Source: an uncultured Elusimicrobia bacterium (GTDB lineage: Bacteria > Elusimicrobiota > Endomicrobiia > Endomicrobiales > CAIRNS01). From it: a DNA stretch of 64,000 bases. Below, in pieces: positions 46,231-55,893 of the stretch (position 1 is the first letter of the stretch; every line of letters starts with the position of its first letter). The notes under the pieces are model-generated. The model saw only the letters and a program-made list of their open reading frames with translations, ran no database searches and was not told the origin of the DNA. Where the stretch lies: assembly GCA_903880015.1 (NCBI GenBank), contig CAIRNS010000008.1, forward strand, positions 1 through 64,000, given 5' to 3'. Made by a program: the position numbers and the translations under genes.

Positions 46231-46551
46231 TTAAATGAAGGGGTCTATAAGTTTTTTGAGATCGGCCTTTGACTTAACACCGCTTATCCGCTGAACCACT
46301 TTTTTATCTTTAAATATCATGATGGTTGGGATAGAAGTAATCTGGTAGCGGCTGGCTACTGTAAGATTCTCGTCAGTATTGATTTTTCCCACTTTGAGCC
46401 GTTTGTCGTATTCCTGTGCAAGTTCAGTAATAACCGGACTAATCATTTTACAGGGGCCGCACCAAGGTGCCCAAAAATCAACCAGCACGGGAAGAGATGA
46501 ATTAAGCACTTCTGCATCAAATGTCTGTTCCGTTATAACCATTTCTGACAT
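46231..46551 (-). CDS. trxA: Thioredoxin
   Basis: The 106-residue thioredoxin has FWAPWCGPCK with Cys31 and Cys34, and the cis-proline TSIPTIM near residue 75. A strong AGGAGG ribosome site lies 5-6 bases before the ATG. It begins the trxA-trxB pair, which is followed by the 5'-nuclease gene. Confidence 0.97.
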   Translation of the reverse strand: MSEMVITEQTFDAEVLNSSLPVLVDFWAPWCGPCKMISPVITELAQEYDKRLKVGKINTDENLTVASRYQITSIPTIMIFKDKKVVQRISGVKSKADLKKLIDPFI

Positions 46552-46591
46552 AACTGCCTCCTATGATACAGCATACTGCGACACTGTAATT

Positions 46592-46621
46592 ATTCTATGC
46601 GTTATACAAAATAGTATTCAA
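46592..46621 (-). promoter_or_regulatory. Predicted sigma70 promoter for trxA
   Basis: On the minus strand TTGAAT (46616-46621) and TAGAAT (46592-46597) are 18 bp apart, about 40 bp before the trxA start. Each box departs from consensus slightly, so confidence is moderate. Confidence 0.45.
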
Positions 46622-46681
46622 AATATTCCGATAAATACTATATTTCAGAAGTTTAAGCAACCACATCGGGAACGGCACGTA

Positions 46682-47785
46682 TTAAACGATTGTTTTTCCC
46701 GTTTCAATATCAAACAGATGGGACTTGGCAAGATTAACGACTATCTCAATTAATTGATTGGGCTTAGCCTGATTGTGTGAATCAACCTTGGCTACGATTG
46801 TATTTTTACCGGTTCCGAGATGCAAAAATATTTCACTGCCGAGCGGTTCAACCACTTCAACCGTGGCGCTGAACATATTGCCGTCTTTGGCACCTATATT
46901 ATAGAATAGCTTATCGTAAATATCTTCCGCTCTGATACCCAGTGACATCTTTCGACCGATATAGGGGGCCACTGCCGCTTTAAATTGTTTCGGCAGTTTC
47001 AACTGAAACATCCCCTCATCGAGAAAAATATCCTCGCCGGTTTTCTGAATATCTACTTCAACAAAATTCATGGGCGGGCTGCCGATAAAACCCGCCACAA
47101 ATTTATTAATCGGATTATCATACAAGCTAAGGGGACCGTCAATTTGCTGAATGATGCCGTCTTTCATGACGCAAATCCGGTCTCCCATGGTCATTGCTTC
47201 GGTTTGATCATGCGTAACATAAATCATGGTGCTCTGGAGCCGGTCGTGCAATTTCTTGAGTTCCGCACGCATCTGAACACGCAGTTTAGCGTCAAGATTG
47301 GAAAGGGGTTCATCGAAAAGAAATACTTTTGGTTTTCTGACAATGGCACGCCCCAAAGCAACCCGCTGCCGCTGCCCGCCGGATAACTGTTTCGGCCTGC
47401 GTTCAAGGAGGTGGTCAATACCCAGAATATCAGCCGCTTCTTTGACTCGTTGTTCAATTTCACTGCGGGGATACCCGCGCAACTTGAGCCCGAAAGCCAT
47501 GTTGTCATAGACGGTCATATGCGGATATAATGCATAACTCTGGAACACCATGGCGATGTCCCGGTCTTTGGGGGCGACATCGTTGACCAGATGATCGCCG
47601 ATATAAATATCGCCGCTGGTTACTTCCTCAAGCCCTGCCACCATCCGCAAAGTAGTGGTTTTCCCGCAGCCGCTGGGGCCAACAAGGATACAAAATTCCC
47701 GATCAGGAATCTCAAGATTGAAATCCTTGACAATTTCATGTTCGCCATATTTTTTCCATACTTTACTTAACACAACCCGCGCCAT
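46682..47785 (-). CDS. Sugar ABC transporter ATP-binding protein, MsmK/UgpC type
   Basis: The 367-residue ATPase has Walker A GPSGCGKTT near residue 36, signature LSGGQRQRVALGRA near 134, Walker B FLFDEPLSNLDAKLR and a C-terminal TOBE/OB-fold region (from about 240). The long C-terminal domain marks the CUT1 carbohydrate-importer class. No permease or binding protein is nearby, so it may serve several importers, as MsmK does. Confidence 0.9.
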   Translation of the reverse strand: MARVVLSKVWKKYGEHEIVKDFNLEIPDREFCILVGPSGCGKTTTLRMVAGLEEVTSGDIYIGDHLVNDVAPKDRDIAMVFQSYALYPHMTVYDNMAFGLKLRGYPRSEIEQRVKEAADILGIDHLLERRPKQLSGGQRQRVALGRAIVRKPKVFLFDEPLSNLDAKLRVQMRAELKKLHDRLQSTMIYVTHDQTEAMTMGDRICVMKDGIIQQIDGPLSLYDNPINKFVAGFIGSPPMNFVEVDIQKTGEDIFLDEGMFQLKLPKQFKAAVAPYIGRKMSLGIRAEDIYDKLFYNIGAKDGNMFSATVEVVEPLGSEIFLHLGTGKNTIVAKVDSHNQAKPNQLIEIVVNLAKSHLFDIETGKTIV

Positions 47786-47837
47786 GAAACCCCTCCTTGT
47801 ATCAATCCTAAAAAATGATTATATACTTTTGAGCCAA

Positions 47838-49199
47838 TCAAGTCAAACGCTGAAATTCATGGATACCGTTCCTACCGTTTTGCTTCACCCAATACATCGC
47901 CTTATCGGCAGCCGCAATAAGAACTTCCGATGATTCTCCGTCGCCGGGGAAATGACTGATACCTATGCTGACCGTTACCTGAAGCTCCGTTAGATCGTTG
48001 CCTAAGTTTTTAAGAGCAAGCACCCGCTGAATTTCTTGGGCGACACGCACAGCCTCTGATCGGCTGGCGCCGGGAATCATCACAACGAACTCTTCGCCGC
48101 CATATCGGCAAATCAAGCCGCCCGGGGGCGTACAATTAACGAAAATACGGGCAAGGATGCACAAAACTCTGTCGCCAACAAGATGTCCGTAAGAATCGTT
48201 GACTTGTTTAAAATAATCTATGTCTATCATGCATAACGAGAACTCCGATGCATAGCGCGCGCTGCGCTGCAGTTCTGTTGAGAGACGTTCCAAAAAGTAA
48301 CGACGCAAGAAAAGCCCGGTTAATCCGTCAGTCCGGGACCGTTCCTGAACTTCCCAAAACAGCTGCATCCGTTTGAGTCCTAATGCTACCTGCGGAACAA
48401 ATATTGTTCCCTCTTCAACATACCGCGGTGCGACTTCAGGGGTGGTCGTCAAAAGAATTGCCGCAAGCGGAGATTGTTCGAACCGGACCGGCCAAAAAAC
48501 TACGGCTTTCTCCCGCAGCCAGAGAGGGCCGTCAAGAATATGAAATCTGCGTTCTCGGCTGAGATCATATTTCTTTTTCATGAATTCAGTCCAAACCGAT
48601 TTTTCATCCCGAGGGAAACAATAGACGCAACTCCATCCTTGATTTACCCATAGCAGCACTGCAATGCCGCTAACCCCTGAGCGTTTAAGAAATGCTTTGG
48701 CAATGTGCTCGAATACATCAGTCATGTCCGTATGCTCAACTAAATCTCTGCCCAGAATGTAGAGCTGATTCATGTTTTCTATCTCTTGGCGGAGCGATTC
48801 GCGGTGATGTGAATATTCTTCCACATACTCTGTTAATTCCTTCAAGCGATCGTTGTGACGGGTAGAGCTCTGCAGTGCTATTGCCTGCGCCATACGATTC
48901 TGCCGGGAAAAATAGTAGGGGACCGGCATCAGTCCGAGCAAAACAACGCTCAGAGACCACTGCGGAAAGTGCCAATCCTGGAGCCCGGACACCATCAAAA
49001 GTCCGATACCCACAAAGCCAGTAACAATGACAGAAGCATTGAACCATTGGCCGAACCAAAGCCCGATAAGAATAAGAATGTAGAGAGAGATCTGACGAAT
49101 TTCTGTTGAACCGGTTAGAAAATAGATGACAAGAAAGGCAGTCAGGGCAGAAACAAATTGAACATACTGTTTCGCTTTAATGGGTAAGCCATTATTCAT
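47838..49199 (-). CDS. Membrane diguanylate cyclase without I-site
   Basis: I take the ATG at 49199 (453 aa), which overlaps the upstream cyclase gene by 8 bp. The N terminus has about four hydrophobic segments (residues 10-110), then a coiled-coil-like stretch and a GAF-like region. A C-terminal GGDEF domain follows, with CRYGGEEFVVMIPG as active site. The inhibitory RxxD motif expected five residues before GGEEF is replaced by PPGG, so product inhibition at that site is probably lost. It makes cyclic di-GMP; the signal is unknown. Confidence 0.88.
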   Translation of the reverse strand: MNNGLPIKAKQYVQFVSALTAFLVIYFLTGSTEIRQISLYILILIGLWFGQWFNASVIVTGFVGIGLLMVSGLQDWHFPQWSLSVVLLGLMPVPYYFSRQNRMAQAIALQSSTRHNDRLKELTEYVEEYSHHRESLRQEIENMNQLYILGRDLVEHTDMTDVFEHIAKAFLKRSGVSGIAVLLWVNQGWSCVYCFPRDEKSVWTEFMKKKYDLSRERRFHILDGPLWLREKAVVFWPVRFEQSPLAAILLTTTPEVAPRYVEEGTIFVPQVALGLKRMQLFWEVQERSRTDGLTGLFLRRYFLERLSTELQRSARYASEFSLCMIDIDYFKQVNDSYGHLVGDRVLCILARIFVNCTPPGGLICRYGGEEFVVMIPGASRSEAVRVAQEIQRVLALKNLGNDLTELQVTVSIGISHFPGDGESSEVLIAAADKAMYWVKQNGRNGIHEFQRLT

Positions 49200-50571
49200 A
49201 TATTTCCACCCGGTTACGACCGTTGGCTTTTGCACGGTAGAGCGCTGCATCGGCAGCCCCAATAAGATCTTCAGCCCCGTTAATGGCATCCGACAATACC
49301 GCTACCCCCGCGCTGACCGTTATATTAACAAATTCAGGTTTAAATCCTTCCATCGGGAGAAAAAATTGTTCGATTTCCACGGCATGGCGCACTTTCTCAA
49401 TGATAGCAATAGCATCATCACGACATGTTTGAACCATAATAACAGCGAATTCTTCACCCCCGTACCGGCAGACAAAATCCGTTTCTCGAAGTCGCTCGCG
49501 TATCAGTACCGCAATGTGGCGCAAAACAACATCGCCGCCGGCATGTCCGTAGGTGTCATTGAATGTCTTGAAATTATCCACATCTATTATGGCGGCGCTC
49601 AACGAAAACAGACTGTTTTTTGAACGGAGAATCTCGCCGTGCAGTCGTTCCTTAAAGTAGCTCTGGACGAACAGTCCCGTCAATTCATCGGTTATGGCTA
49701 AATCCAGCGAGATTTGATAGAGGCGAGAATTGCTCAGCATCTGTGAAGCAATGCCGCCTAATAATGACAAGAGGCGCACATCATTTTCGCTAAAAACATC
49801 TGCCTCCTCCGCTGTCCCTTTGAGTATACCCCAGTAATGGCCGTCAACATTCAACGGCAAAGCTACCAAGGAGGCACCAACAGATTGTTGGACATAGAAC
49901 CGACTATCGTAAGCAATGTTCGCTATGACTAAAGGAATCCCGTGATCTTTGATCCATCGAGCAAAAATATCCTTCTGAACGCCTTGTATGACCGTCCATT
50001 CCCCCCGCCGAATAATTTTTTCAGCCATTTCGACAACTAAAGCAATAATTTTTTCTTTGTTCAACGACACGCCGAACTTTTCTATCATCCGCCCCAGTAG
50101 TTGATAATTGGATATTCGCTGTTTGAAGTCATCACAGGCGTGGCGCGTTTCCATAGCACTGTTCTCCATAAAGGCGATTTTACTCTCAAGCTCCTCTATT
50201 TCTTCCGCGCTATGATCAAACTGATTTTTTCCAAAAATGCGGTAGCGGTCAATGCAAAGAAATATCGACCACAAAACTACCGCTTGAACAATGAACAACA
50301 TTCGTGACAATTCATACGGAGTAATGAATTGCGCCAAAACTGCAACTATTGAAATAAAACAGAGCAGTATCCCCGCGAATACATAACCCGAAAAAAAATA
50401 AAACAGGACGATGACAATGCTTATAGAAGGAAAAATGAGGATTTTCGGCAGGGGGGACTCAACAAGGACATATATCCAGACAAAAAACAAAATAAAAGAG
50501 ATTATCGGAACGACAATACTGCGTACTAAGTCGCCCACCGGCCAATGTTTTATTTCCGGGACGGTACTCAT
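49192..50571 (-). CDS. Membrane diguanylate cyclase with GAF domain and I-site
   Basis: I take the ATG at 50571 (459 aa); the longer frame would overlap the SpoVG-like gene. It has several membrane segments in the first 125 residues, a short coiled coil, a GAF domain (about 165-295) and a GGDEF domain with CRYGGEEFAVIM. RETD precedes GGEEF by five residues, the usual inhibitory site. Its architecture parallels the next gene downstream, so the pair probably arose by duplication. Confidence 0.88.
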   Translation of the reverse strand: MSTVPEIKHWPVGDLVRSIVVPIISFILFFVWIYVLVESPLPKILIFPSISIVIVLFYFFSGYVFAGILLCFISIVAVLAQFITPYELSRMLFIVQAVVLWSIFLCIDRYRIFGKNQFDHSAEEIEELESKIAFMENSAMETRHACDDFKQRISNYQLLGRMIEKFGVSLNKEKIIALVVEMAEKIIRRGEWTVIQGVQKDIFARWIKDHGIPLVIANIAYDSRFYVQQSVGASLVALPLNVDGHYWGILKGTAEEADVFSENDVRLLSLLGGIASQMLSNSRLYQISLDLAITDELTGLFVQSYFKERLHGEILRSKNSLFSLSAAIIDVDNFKTFNDTYGHAGGDVVLRHIAVLIRERLRETDFVCRYGGEEFAVIMVQTCRDDAIAIIEKVRHAVEIEQFFLPMEGFKPEFVNITVSAGVAVLSDAINGAEDLIGAADAALYRAKANGRNRVEIYE

Positions 50572-50590
50572 AAGTATTAGTATACAATAA

Positions 50591-51238
50591 TTAGGAACTA
50601 TTGTCTTGCGATTGCTGATGACGGCGAAGAATATCCTTAGTGATCGCATCCTTAAGACGGGCATCAAGGAAATTTACCTGATCGATCCATTTGCCTCCAC
50701 CCGATGGCTGGCGCGCCGGCCAAGCGACCCATAGTCCAAACTTAGTTGCGATAACTTTACACTCGATCGCGACAGCATCGTTGAAACTGACTGTTGCAAC
50801 AGCTTTAATTTTCGATTTTGCCGTAATGATTTTCCATTCCGTAACGGCATACGACAACGAGGAATACGAAGTGCGGGAAGGTGTCTTCGCCGTCAGTGCG
50901 GCATACACTGCATCGTGCGCCTGACGGGATACCAGACGAATCTGCGGGTAAACGCGTCCCCGTCGGGAAATATATTCAGGAAAGCGGACATCCAAACGCC
51001 CGCCAACGGTGCGTATTTCTATTTCTTTGATGGTCAGCTCGCCATTGATGGTAATTTCAGCAAGTGTCGGATGGAGTCCTTCCGCAGGGCGAAGGCGCAC
51101 CGCGGTTACTGTTATATCGGCGGCGGAAACCGGGACAACGGCAATGAAACAAAAAAGTATCGCAACGGTACGGATAACTACGCAGTATCTGCCTAATAGG
51201 GACCTATGGGATGATAGAATACTATTGCCCCTTTGCAC
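50591..51238 (-). CDS. Exported protein with two tandem SpoVG-like domains
   Basis: The 215-residue product starts (GTG, overlapping the upstream gene by 17 bp) with a basic stretch and hydrophobic segment ending PVSAAD, a likely signal peptide of about 41 residues. Two similar units follow. The first, about residues 42-118, begins ITVTAVRLRP and holds LDVRFPEYISRRG; the second, about 130-200, holds AVATVSFNDAVAIECKVI and LWVAWPARQ. Both match the SpoVG pattern (VRLR start, SITLD-like strand, FVAMPSKR-like motif). SpoVG is normally a single cytoplasmic nucleic-acid-binding domain of about 85-100 residues, so export and duplication are unusual. Function is unknown. Confidence 0.7.
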   Translation of the reverse strand: MQRGNSILSSHRSLLGRYCVVIRTVAILFCFIAVVPVSAADITVTAVRLRPAEGLHPTLAEITINGELTIKEIEIRTVGGRLDVRFPEYISRRGRVYPQIRLVSRQAHDAVYAALTAKTPSRTSYSSLSYAVTEWKIITAKSKIKAVATVSFNDAVAIECKVIATKFGLWVAWPARQPSGGGKWIDQVNFLDARLKDAITKDILRRHQQSQDNSS

Positions 51239-52253
51239 ACTTATTTTCGATAAATTTCATAAGGCACGCGCTGTTGCGGGCGGCGTCAGTACCGAGGTAT
51301 ATACAATAGTGTCGGGTTCTCAATAACAATCGTCCCGCCGCGTACAGGCGGGATAAAACTATAACGCATTTCCTGACGCCGTCACGAGGATCTCGGCGCA
51401 AAAAATATTCAACAACCTGCGGCAAACCGAGACCGATAACACACTGTGAGAGCAGTGCGCCGGCAGCGTAGAGGATGGATGCAGGTTTGATATCTGCGGT
51501 AGCGGCGTTCACTCTTTTGCCGATAAACAAAAAACGGGGTCTGATGGGATTGGATATTTTTTCGGAAAAAAATGAGATATCAATAAGCGCTTTACTGCCG
51601 TGGTTCCGGCGATGAAATATCGTCACCGCTGCGGAAGGTATATGGGAAGGCACTTTCTCCTCGGCAACACCGACGCGTACCGGGAACGGAAATAGCATGC
51701 CGCCGCGATCGATTAATGGGGTGTCGTCAGAAAGAATCATTGTCGCGGGGTTTTTCATCAATTCAAGGAAGAGGGTTGTTTTTCCGCCGCCTTGGGGTAA
51801 CAAGCAAAGAATTCCTCGACCGGCAACCGCTATACCTAATGCATGGACGCGGTGAAAACCGCGCCGGTCCAAAAGTTCCCCCACCCGGGAGTGAATAAGC
51901 AAATACAAAAGTTCATGAAGCAGAGACGGGTCCCCGCTGTAAAGTTCCCCTGATTCTGCATGGTAATCATACCTGACGACCGCTTTACCGTTATAGTCGA
52001 CATAGCGGATGTTATCTCGGTCATAGACAACCCCGTCCGCAAGAGACATGCTCGCGGTCAGCGGCGGAATAAATCCGCCAACAGGGCTATTGCCGTGAGC
52101 GACAATGCGTATAATCGACAAGAGGGGCGCTTCAGGGAGAGACGGCACCATAAAATAGGAAAAATCAAGCTGTAGTTGCCGAGCTGTCTCCGCTGGGGCT
52201 TCGACAATTAATGAAATCCCATAAAAAGAAAAAGTTACTTTTTTGTTTTCCAT
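51222..52253 (-). CDS. HprK-like P-loop kinase
   Basis: From the ATG at 52253 the product has 343 residues; the start overlaps the glycosyltransferase gene by 19 bp. The first half (about 1-150) is a variable N-terminal domain. The second half has a PEPCK/HPr-kinase-like P loop (LLPQGGGKTTL near residue 175) and the downstream ILSDDTPLI motif. Such HprK-related kinases occur in surface-glycan and modified-peptide loci and are not true HPr kinases, as the HPr-interaction C terminus is not evident. The substrate is unknown; neighbours are a glycosyltransferase and radical SAM enzymes. Confidence 0.78.
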   Translation of the reverse strand: MENKKVTFSFYGISLIVEAPAETARQLQLDFSYFMVPSLPEAPLLSIIRIVAHGNSPVGGFIPPLTASMSLADGVVYDRDNIRYVDYNGKAVVRYDYHAESGELYSGDPSLLHELLYLLIHSRVGELLDRRGFHRVHALGIAVAGRGILCLLPQGGGKTTLFLELMKNPATMILSDDTPLIDRGGMLFPFPVRVGVAEEKVPSHIPSAAVTIFHRRNHGSKALIDISFFSEKISNPIRPRFLFIGKRVNAATADIKPASILYAAGALLSQCVIGLGLPQVVEYFLRRDPRDGVRKCVIVLSRLYAAGRLLLRTRHYCIYLGTDAARNSACLMKFIENKCAKGQ

Positions 52254-53203
52254 GATCCTGACACTATGCCGGTGATAAATCCTGCACCATATGCCGTATG
52301 GGCAACGGGGATAAGCAACAGAGCAATCAATCTTTCTTTTGTGCCGCACGCAGAAAGATATGCGGAAAGGATAACATACAACACATATATCGCCAAAAGA
52401 ATAACCCGTAATGTCGTCGGGTTGAGCATTGCAAAAACAATATATCCAACCAGAAGAGCCGGCATCGCAAATACTGCAGAAAAACTCAGTGGCGCTATGA
52501 TACTCATGACCGCACGCCCTTTTCCTGAACCAAAAACCTGTCGTGCAAAAGGCAATAATGCTGCTCGGCGATCGTGATACACCGCAAGATCAGGACAATA
52601 CATCATGCGTCCGCCGGCGCGCGCAATCTGCCACAGCAGAAGATTTTCCTCATTATAATGCAGTCGCTCGTCAAACCGGTGTCCGTCGCCAGAAAATAGC
52701 GAGCGCCGCATTGCCAGATTGCACAATATAAGCGGACGATCAGTAGAGATACGATCCTGACCATGAGCCGCATAACGACGCGACATAGAAAAGGACACAA
52801 ACGGCGACGCAAGTATCAACCCGGCGGTCTTTTGAAAGCGCGAACTCTCAGCCGGTGTCAGGTTTGGGCCGCCGATAACATCAGCGGATGGATAGAGCTG
52901 AAACTTCTTGGCAACCAATGCGACTATTTCCGGTGAAGCGCGGACATCATCATCAAGAAAATAAATTATGTCGCCCGTTGCCGCTAAACAGCCTGCGTTA
53001 CGAGCAGAACCCTTGCAAGAGACATGTTGCTTAATTATGCGAAGCGTGGGGATTGATTTCTGCAATACCTCAAGCGCTCCCGCAACAACAGCAGGTTCTC
53101 CGTCAATGACAACTACTATTTCATCGGCTGCTGCTGAAATGGACTGAATGCATCTGATAACCGACTCACTGCGGGGGTAAGTAACGATAACGACGCTAAT
53201 CAT
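52235..53203 (-). CDS. Family 2 glycosyltransferase with C-terminal membrane segments
   Basis: From the ATG at 53203 (322 aa, 8-bp overlap with the radical SAM gene) the protein opens with MISVVIVTYPRSESV. It contains the DXD-like LDDDVRASPE near residue 92 and a NEENLLLWQIARAG acceptor/base region near 195, as in GT2 enzymes. The last 90 residues hold two or three hydrophobic segments. The longer frame to 53425 would lie inside the neighbour and was rejected. Sugar and acceptor are unknown. Confidence 0.86.
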   Translation of the reverse strand: MISVVIVTYPRSESVIRCIQSISAAADEIVVVIDGEPAVVAGALEVLQKSIPTLRIIKQHVSCKGSARNAGCLAATGDIIYFLDDDVRASPEIVALVAKKFQLYPSADVIGGPNLTPAESSRFQKTAGLILASPFVSFSMSRRYAAHGQDRISTDRPLILCNLAMRRSLFSGDGHRFDERLHYNEENLLLWQIARAGGRMMYCPDLAVYHDRRAALLPFARQVFGSGKGRAVMSIIAPLSFSAVFAMPALLVGYIVFAMLNPTTLRVILLAIYVLYVILSAYLSACGTKERLIALLLIPVAHTAYGAGFITGIVSGSWKTKK

Positions 53204-54323
53204 CGGAAGAGTCCGTGACCATTGATCGAATGAACGGTTTTTTACCGTCAGCAATAGCGGTTCCCAGCATATATCCATTCGTGCACGTAAGCCAGCAATG
53301 ACATTCGCGACGGTTAAAAAAACTTCTCGCCGCGTCAGCTTCGTTTGATGACCATAGTGCGTCAAATGACTGTCGGTGAACATTGCCGGCATAGGTGGTT
53401 TTATGCACAGGACAGAAATATACATTACCGCGGGGATCGATCATCGCGTACTTGGATCCGCACGGGCAGTTGAGGAAATAGCGGCGGGGTTCGCGCAGGT
53501 AGCGCGGAATATAATGCAGTGCCAGCATCTGTGATAAAAGTCCCTCGCGGGTGAGCAATTCGTGCACAGCGTCGGGTGATATCTCTTCCTGGCGGCACAT
53601 ATACTCAATTATAGCGGTTATCTGACGGTCAACATCATCTATCTGAGTATTCTGCCAAACAAATTGTTTTGTTTCTTGCTTCTGGACCATCGCTTGATAT
53701 GAAATATGATACTTATTTTCTTGAGCCCAGAGAAATGTCGGCAGGATTTGTTCGCAGTTGTCCGGCGTCAGTGTGAAATTGAAACTAAAAAATACAGATG
53801 GAAATTCCTTTTTAAGAAATCCTACCGTGCGCTGCAAAGCATCAAAACTTCCCTGTTTGCCGCGGATACGGTCATGTGCGTCCGCAATACCATCGAGCGA
53901 AGTCCCTATGGAAAGATTATCAAGCCCGGCAGTGTCCCGTATGCTTTTCATGCGGGACACAACGAGGTCCGTATCGATAAGATTTGAAAGAATAAGTATA
54001 CCGGCGCGGGGATAGCGCGCGCGTAAGAAAACAATGATATCAACGAGGTCGGGTCGTAGAAATGCCTCACCGCCGCTGAGCACAATATAAGAAATCTTAT
54101 TAAGCTGGTTGGAATGTTCAATGAAATTTTTTATCTCCGGCAGCGTCAGCTCGGGGGCGTCAGGGGTCAGGTAACGCAGGTTGCACATGACACAGGCGGT
54201 GTTGCAGCGGTAGGTTAGCTCAATGTGCAGTTCTGTCGGCGGACAGACGGTTACTTGCTGCGGCGATGATGCCGCGGCGATTGAAGCGCCGAACACATCA
54301 AGAAATTGTCGGAGCTTGTTCAT
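53196..54323 (-). CDS. Radical SAM protein with SPASM-type C-terminal cluster
   Basis: The 375-residue protein has the cluster motif CNTACVMC near residue 40, the SGGEAFLRPD strand near 85 and a C-terminal cysteine-rich region (NCPCGSKYA, FCPVHKT, CHCWLTC) as in SPASM or twitch proteins that bind extra Fe-S clusters. SPASM enzymes modify peptides or serve in tungsto-/sugar-related pathways. It lies between another radical SAM gene (26-bp overlap) and the GT2 gene. The substrate is unknown; no precursor peptide is obvious. Confidence 0.87.
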   Translation of the reverse strand: MNKLRQFLDVFGASIAAASSPQQVTVCPPTELHIELTYRCNTACVMCNLRYLTPDAPELTLPEIKNFIEHSNQLNKISYIVLSGGEAFLRPDLVDIIVFLRARYPRAGILILSNLIDTDLVVSRMKSIRDTAGLDNLSIGTSLDGIADAHDRIRGKQGSFDALQRTVGFLKKEFPSVFFSFNFTLTPDNCEQILPTFLWAQENKYHISYQAMVQKQETKQFVWQNTQIDDVDRQITAIIEYMCRQEEISPDAVHELLTREGLLSQMLALHYIPRYLREPRRYFLNCPCGSKYAMIDPRGNVYFCPVHKTTYAGNVHRQSFDALWSSNEADAARSFFNRRECHCWLTCTNGYMLGTAIADGKKPFIRSMVTDSSDD

Positions 54324-55893
54324 GAGATGCCTGCTCTTTCCGGCACCGGGCGAGCAAATCTCTCACCGTGGCGGTATCCGACTCATCAGCGATGGACCGT
54401 TCGAAACATTCAGCTGCGCGCATAAAATCATGTTCGTAGAGATAATAGTTCCCCAATAAAAACCATTTGTCGGGTTTTACCCGCAGAACGCCTGATGTTT
54501 CCGGAATGCCCAAACTGACGGCGAACTGGCAGAATTCCTCGTACCGGCGAAACCGTTCAGCATAGGTGTTCAAACCGTTGTCCGATTTCCAATACAGATG
54601 ATGAGCGGCATTGACGATACCGAACTGCTCGGGATGCGTGCGAACAAAGGTTTCTTTTTCAAGGGTAAAAAACGATTGGCTCGCGAGTATGGAATCTACC
54701 CATGGTCGGATGTGGGCAAAAAGCTTTAGTGTTTGCTGAAAATCAGCTTCGGTTTCATTGGGAAAACCGAACATCAGATTGATTTGGAATACTATTCCCG
54801 CTTCTTTGGTATCGCGGAGTACACGGGGAACCGCTTCCACCGAAACCCGCTTATTCATACCGTCAAGTACGATTTGCGACCCGGACTCTAAACCGTACCC
54901 AAGCCATTGGCAACCGGCCTTTTTCATTTTTACCAGCAAATCCTTGGTCATATCGGCGCGCACAACAGCTTGCCCCGCCCACGAAATGCGCAGATTACCG
55001 GCAATCACAAGGTCACAAAATGATTCCAGATTTTTAAGATTTCCGTTAATAAGCAGTCCGTTAAAATAATAATAATCTATCTGAGGAAAACGGGAGCGAT
55101 GGTCTGAAATCTGCTCGAACATCTTTTCAGCAGAGAGGAATCGAAAGTTTGGCCAAAAAAGTCGTTCATAACAAAAATGGCAAGCGTTAATGCAACCGCG
55201 GCTGTCAAGTATATCAAGGCGGTTTGGCTGAGCATAGCGGCGGTCCGCAATATCCTGGGCAAAATCAGTATAATCGGGAAACGGCAGTTGATTAATATCA
55301 TCGACCACGCGAGGGGTGCCGCCGTCAACTACCTCCCCGTTCCTTTTATAGAGGAATCCGGGACACGCAGGCAAATCCTTTTCTCCGGATGTTTCCTTTT
55401 TTTCCAGTGCCGTCAACAAGTCCAGAAGCGCCAGATCGGCCTCCCCGGGACACACATAATCAACAAATGGCTGGCGGATAAAATCAAATGCCATCTGCGC
55501 CCGAGACGCCTTGTGCCCGATAAAAACAATAACGCTGTCTTTCTTGCGTTCCTTAATAAGCGCAGCGACATGATAACTGATCAGGACTGACGGCGTATGG
55601 GTATCAAATATGAACACGCGGGCGTTCGACGAAATGATTGCATCAACGGCGCGAGACACCGGTAAACTGTCTATCAGCGAAGCGACAAACCCCTCGTTTT
55701 CCCAAGCCGAATAAAAATCACGATTATCCCAATATACTTTATACTGAACGGTTGCATCGTGATAGAGCGTATTGTTAAGGTCGAAACAAGCAACAGAATG
55801 GCGATGTGCGCGAAGCCATGCGGCGAAATAGGCAAGGATATACGGCGGGCAATACCGCACCCACCAGGGACATTTTATAAGAGCAACCTTCAT
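54298..55893 (-). CDS. Cobalamin-type radical SAM protein with C-terminal repeat helices
   Basis: The 531-residue protein begins with a B12-binding-like domain (about residues 1-170), followed by the radical SAM motif RGCINACHFCYERLF near residue 235 and YGLESGSQ near 330. The last 45 residues (LGNYYLYEHDFMRAAECFERSI) look like a TPR unit. It belongs with the BchE/P-methylase-type B12 radical SAM enzymes that act as methyltransferases or cyclases on lipids and other targets. It overlaps the neighbouring radical SAM genes at both ends. Confidence 0.87.
   Translation of the reverse strand: MKVALIKCPWWVRYCPPYILAYFAAWLRAHRHSVACFDLNNTLYHDATVQYKVYWDNRDFYSAWENEGFVASLIDSLPVSRAVDAIISSNARVFIFDTHTPSVLISYHVAALIKERKKDSVIVFIGHKASRAQMAFDFIRQPFVDYVCPGEADLALLDLLTALEKKETSGEKDLPACPGFLYKRNGEVVDGGTPRVVDDINQLPFPDYTDFAQDIADRRYAQPNRLDILDSRGCINACHFCYERLFWPNFRFLSAEKMFEQISDHRSRFPQIDYYYFNGLLINGNLKNLESFCDLVIAGNLRISWAGQAVVRADMTKDLLVKMKKAGCQWLGYGLESGSQIVLDGMNKRVSVEAVPRVLRDTKEAGIVFQINLMFGFPNETEADFQQTLKLFAHIRPWVDSILASQSFFTLEKETFVRTHPEQFGIVNAAHHLYWKSDNGLNTYAERFRRYEEFCQFAVSLGIPETSGVLRVKPDKWFLLGNYYLYEHDFMRAAECFERSIADESDTATVRDLLARCRKEQASHEQAPTIS

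Noticed and set aside
51222-52253. True HPr kinase/phosphorylase
   Set aside because: Only the P-loop and the SDDTPL motif match; the HPr-binding C-terminal signature is not evident and no ptsH is near.
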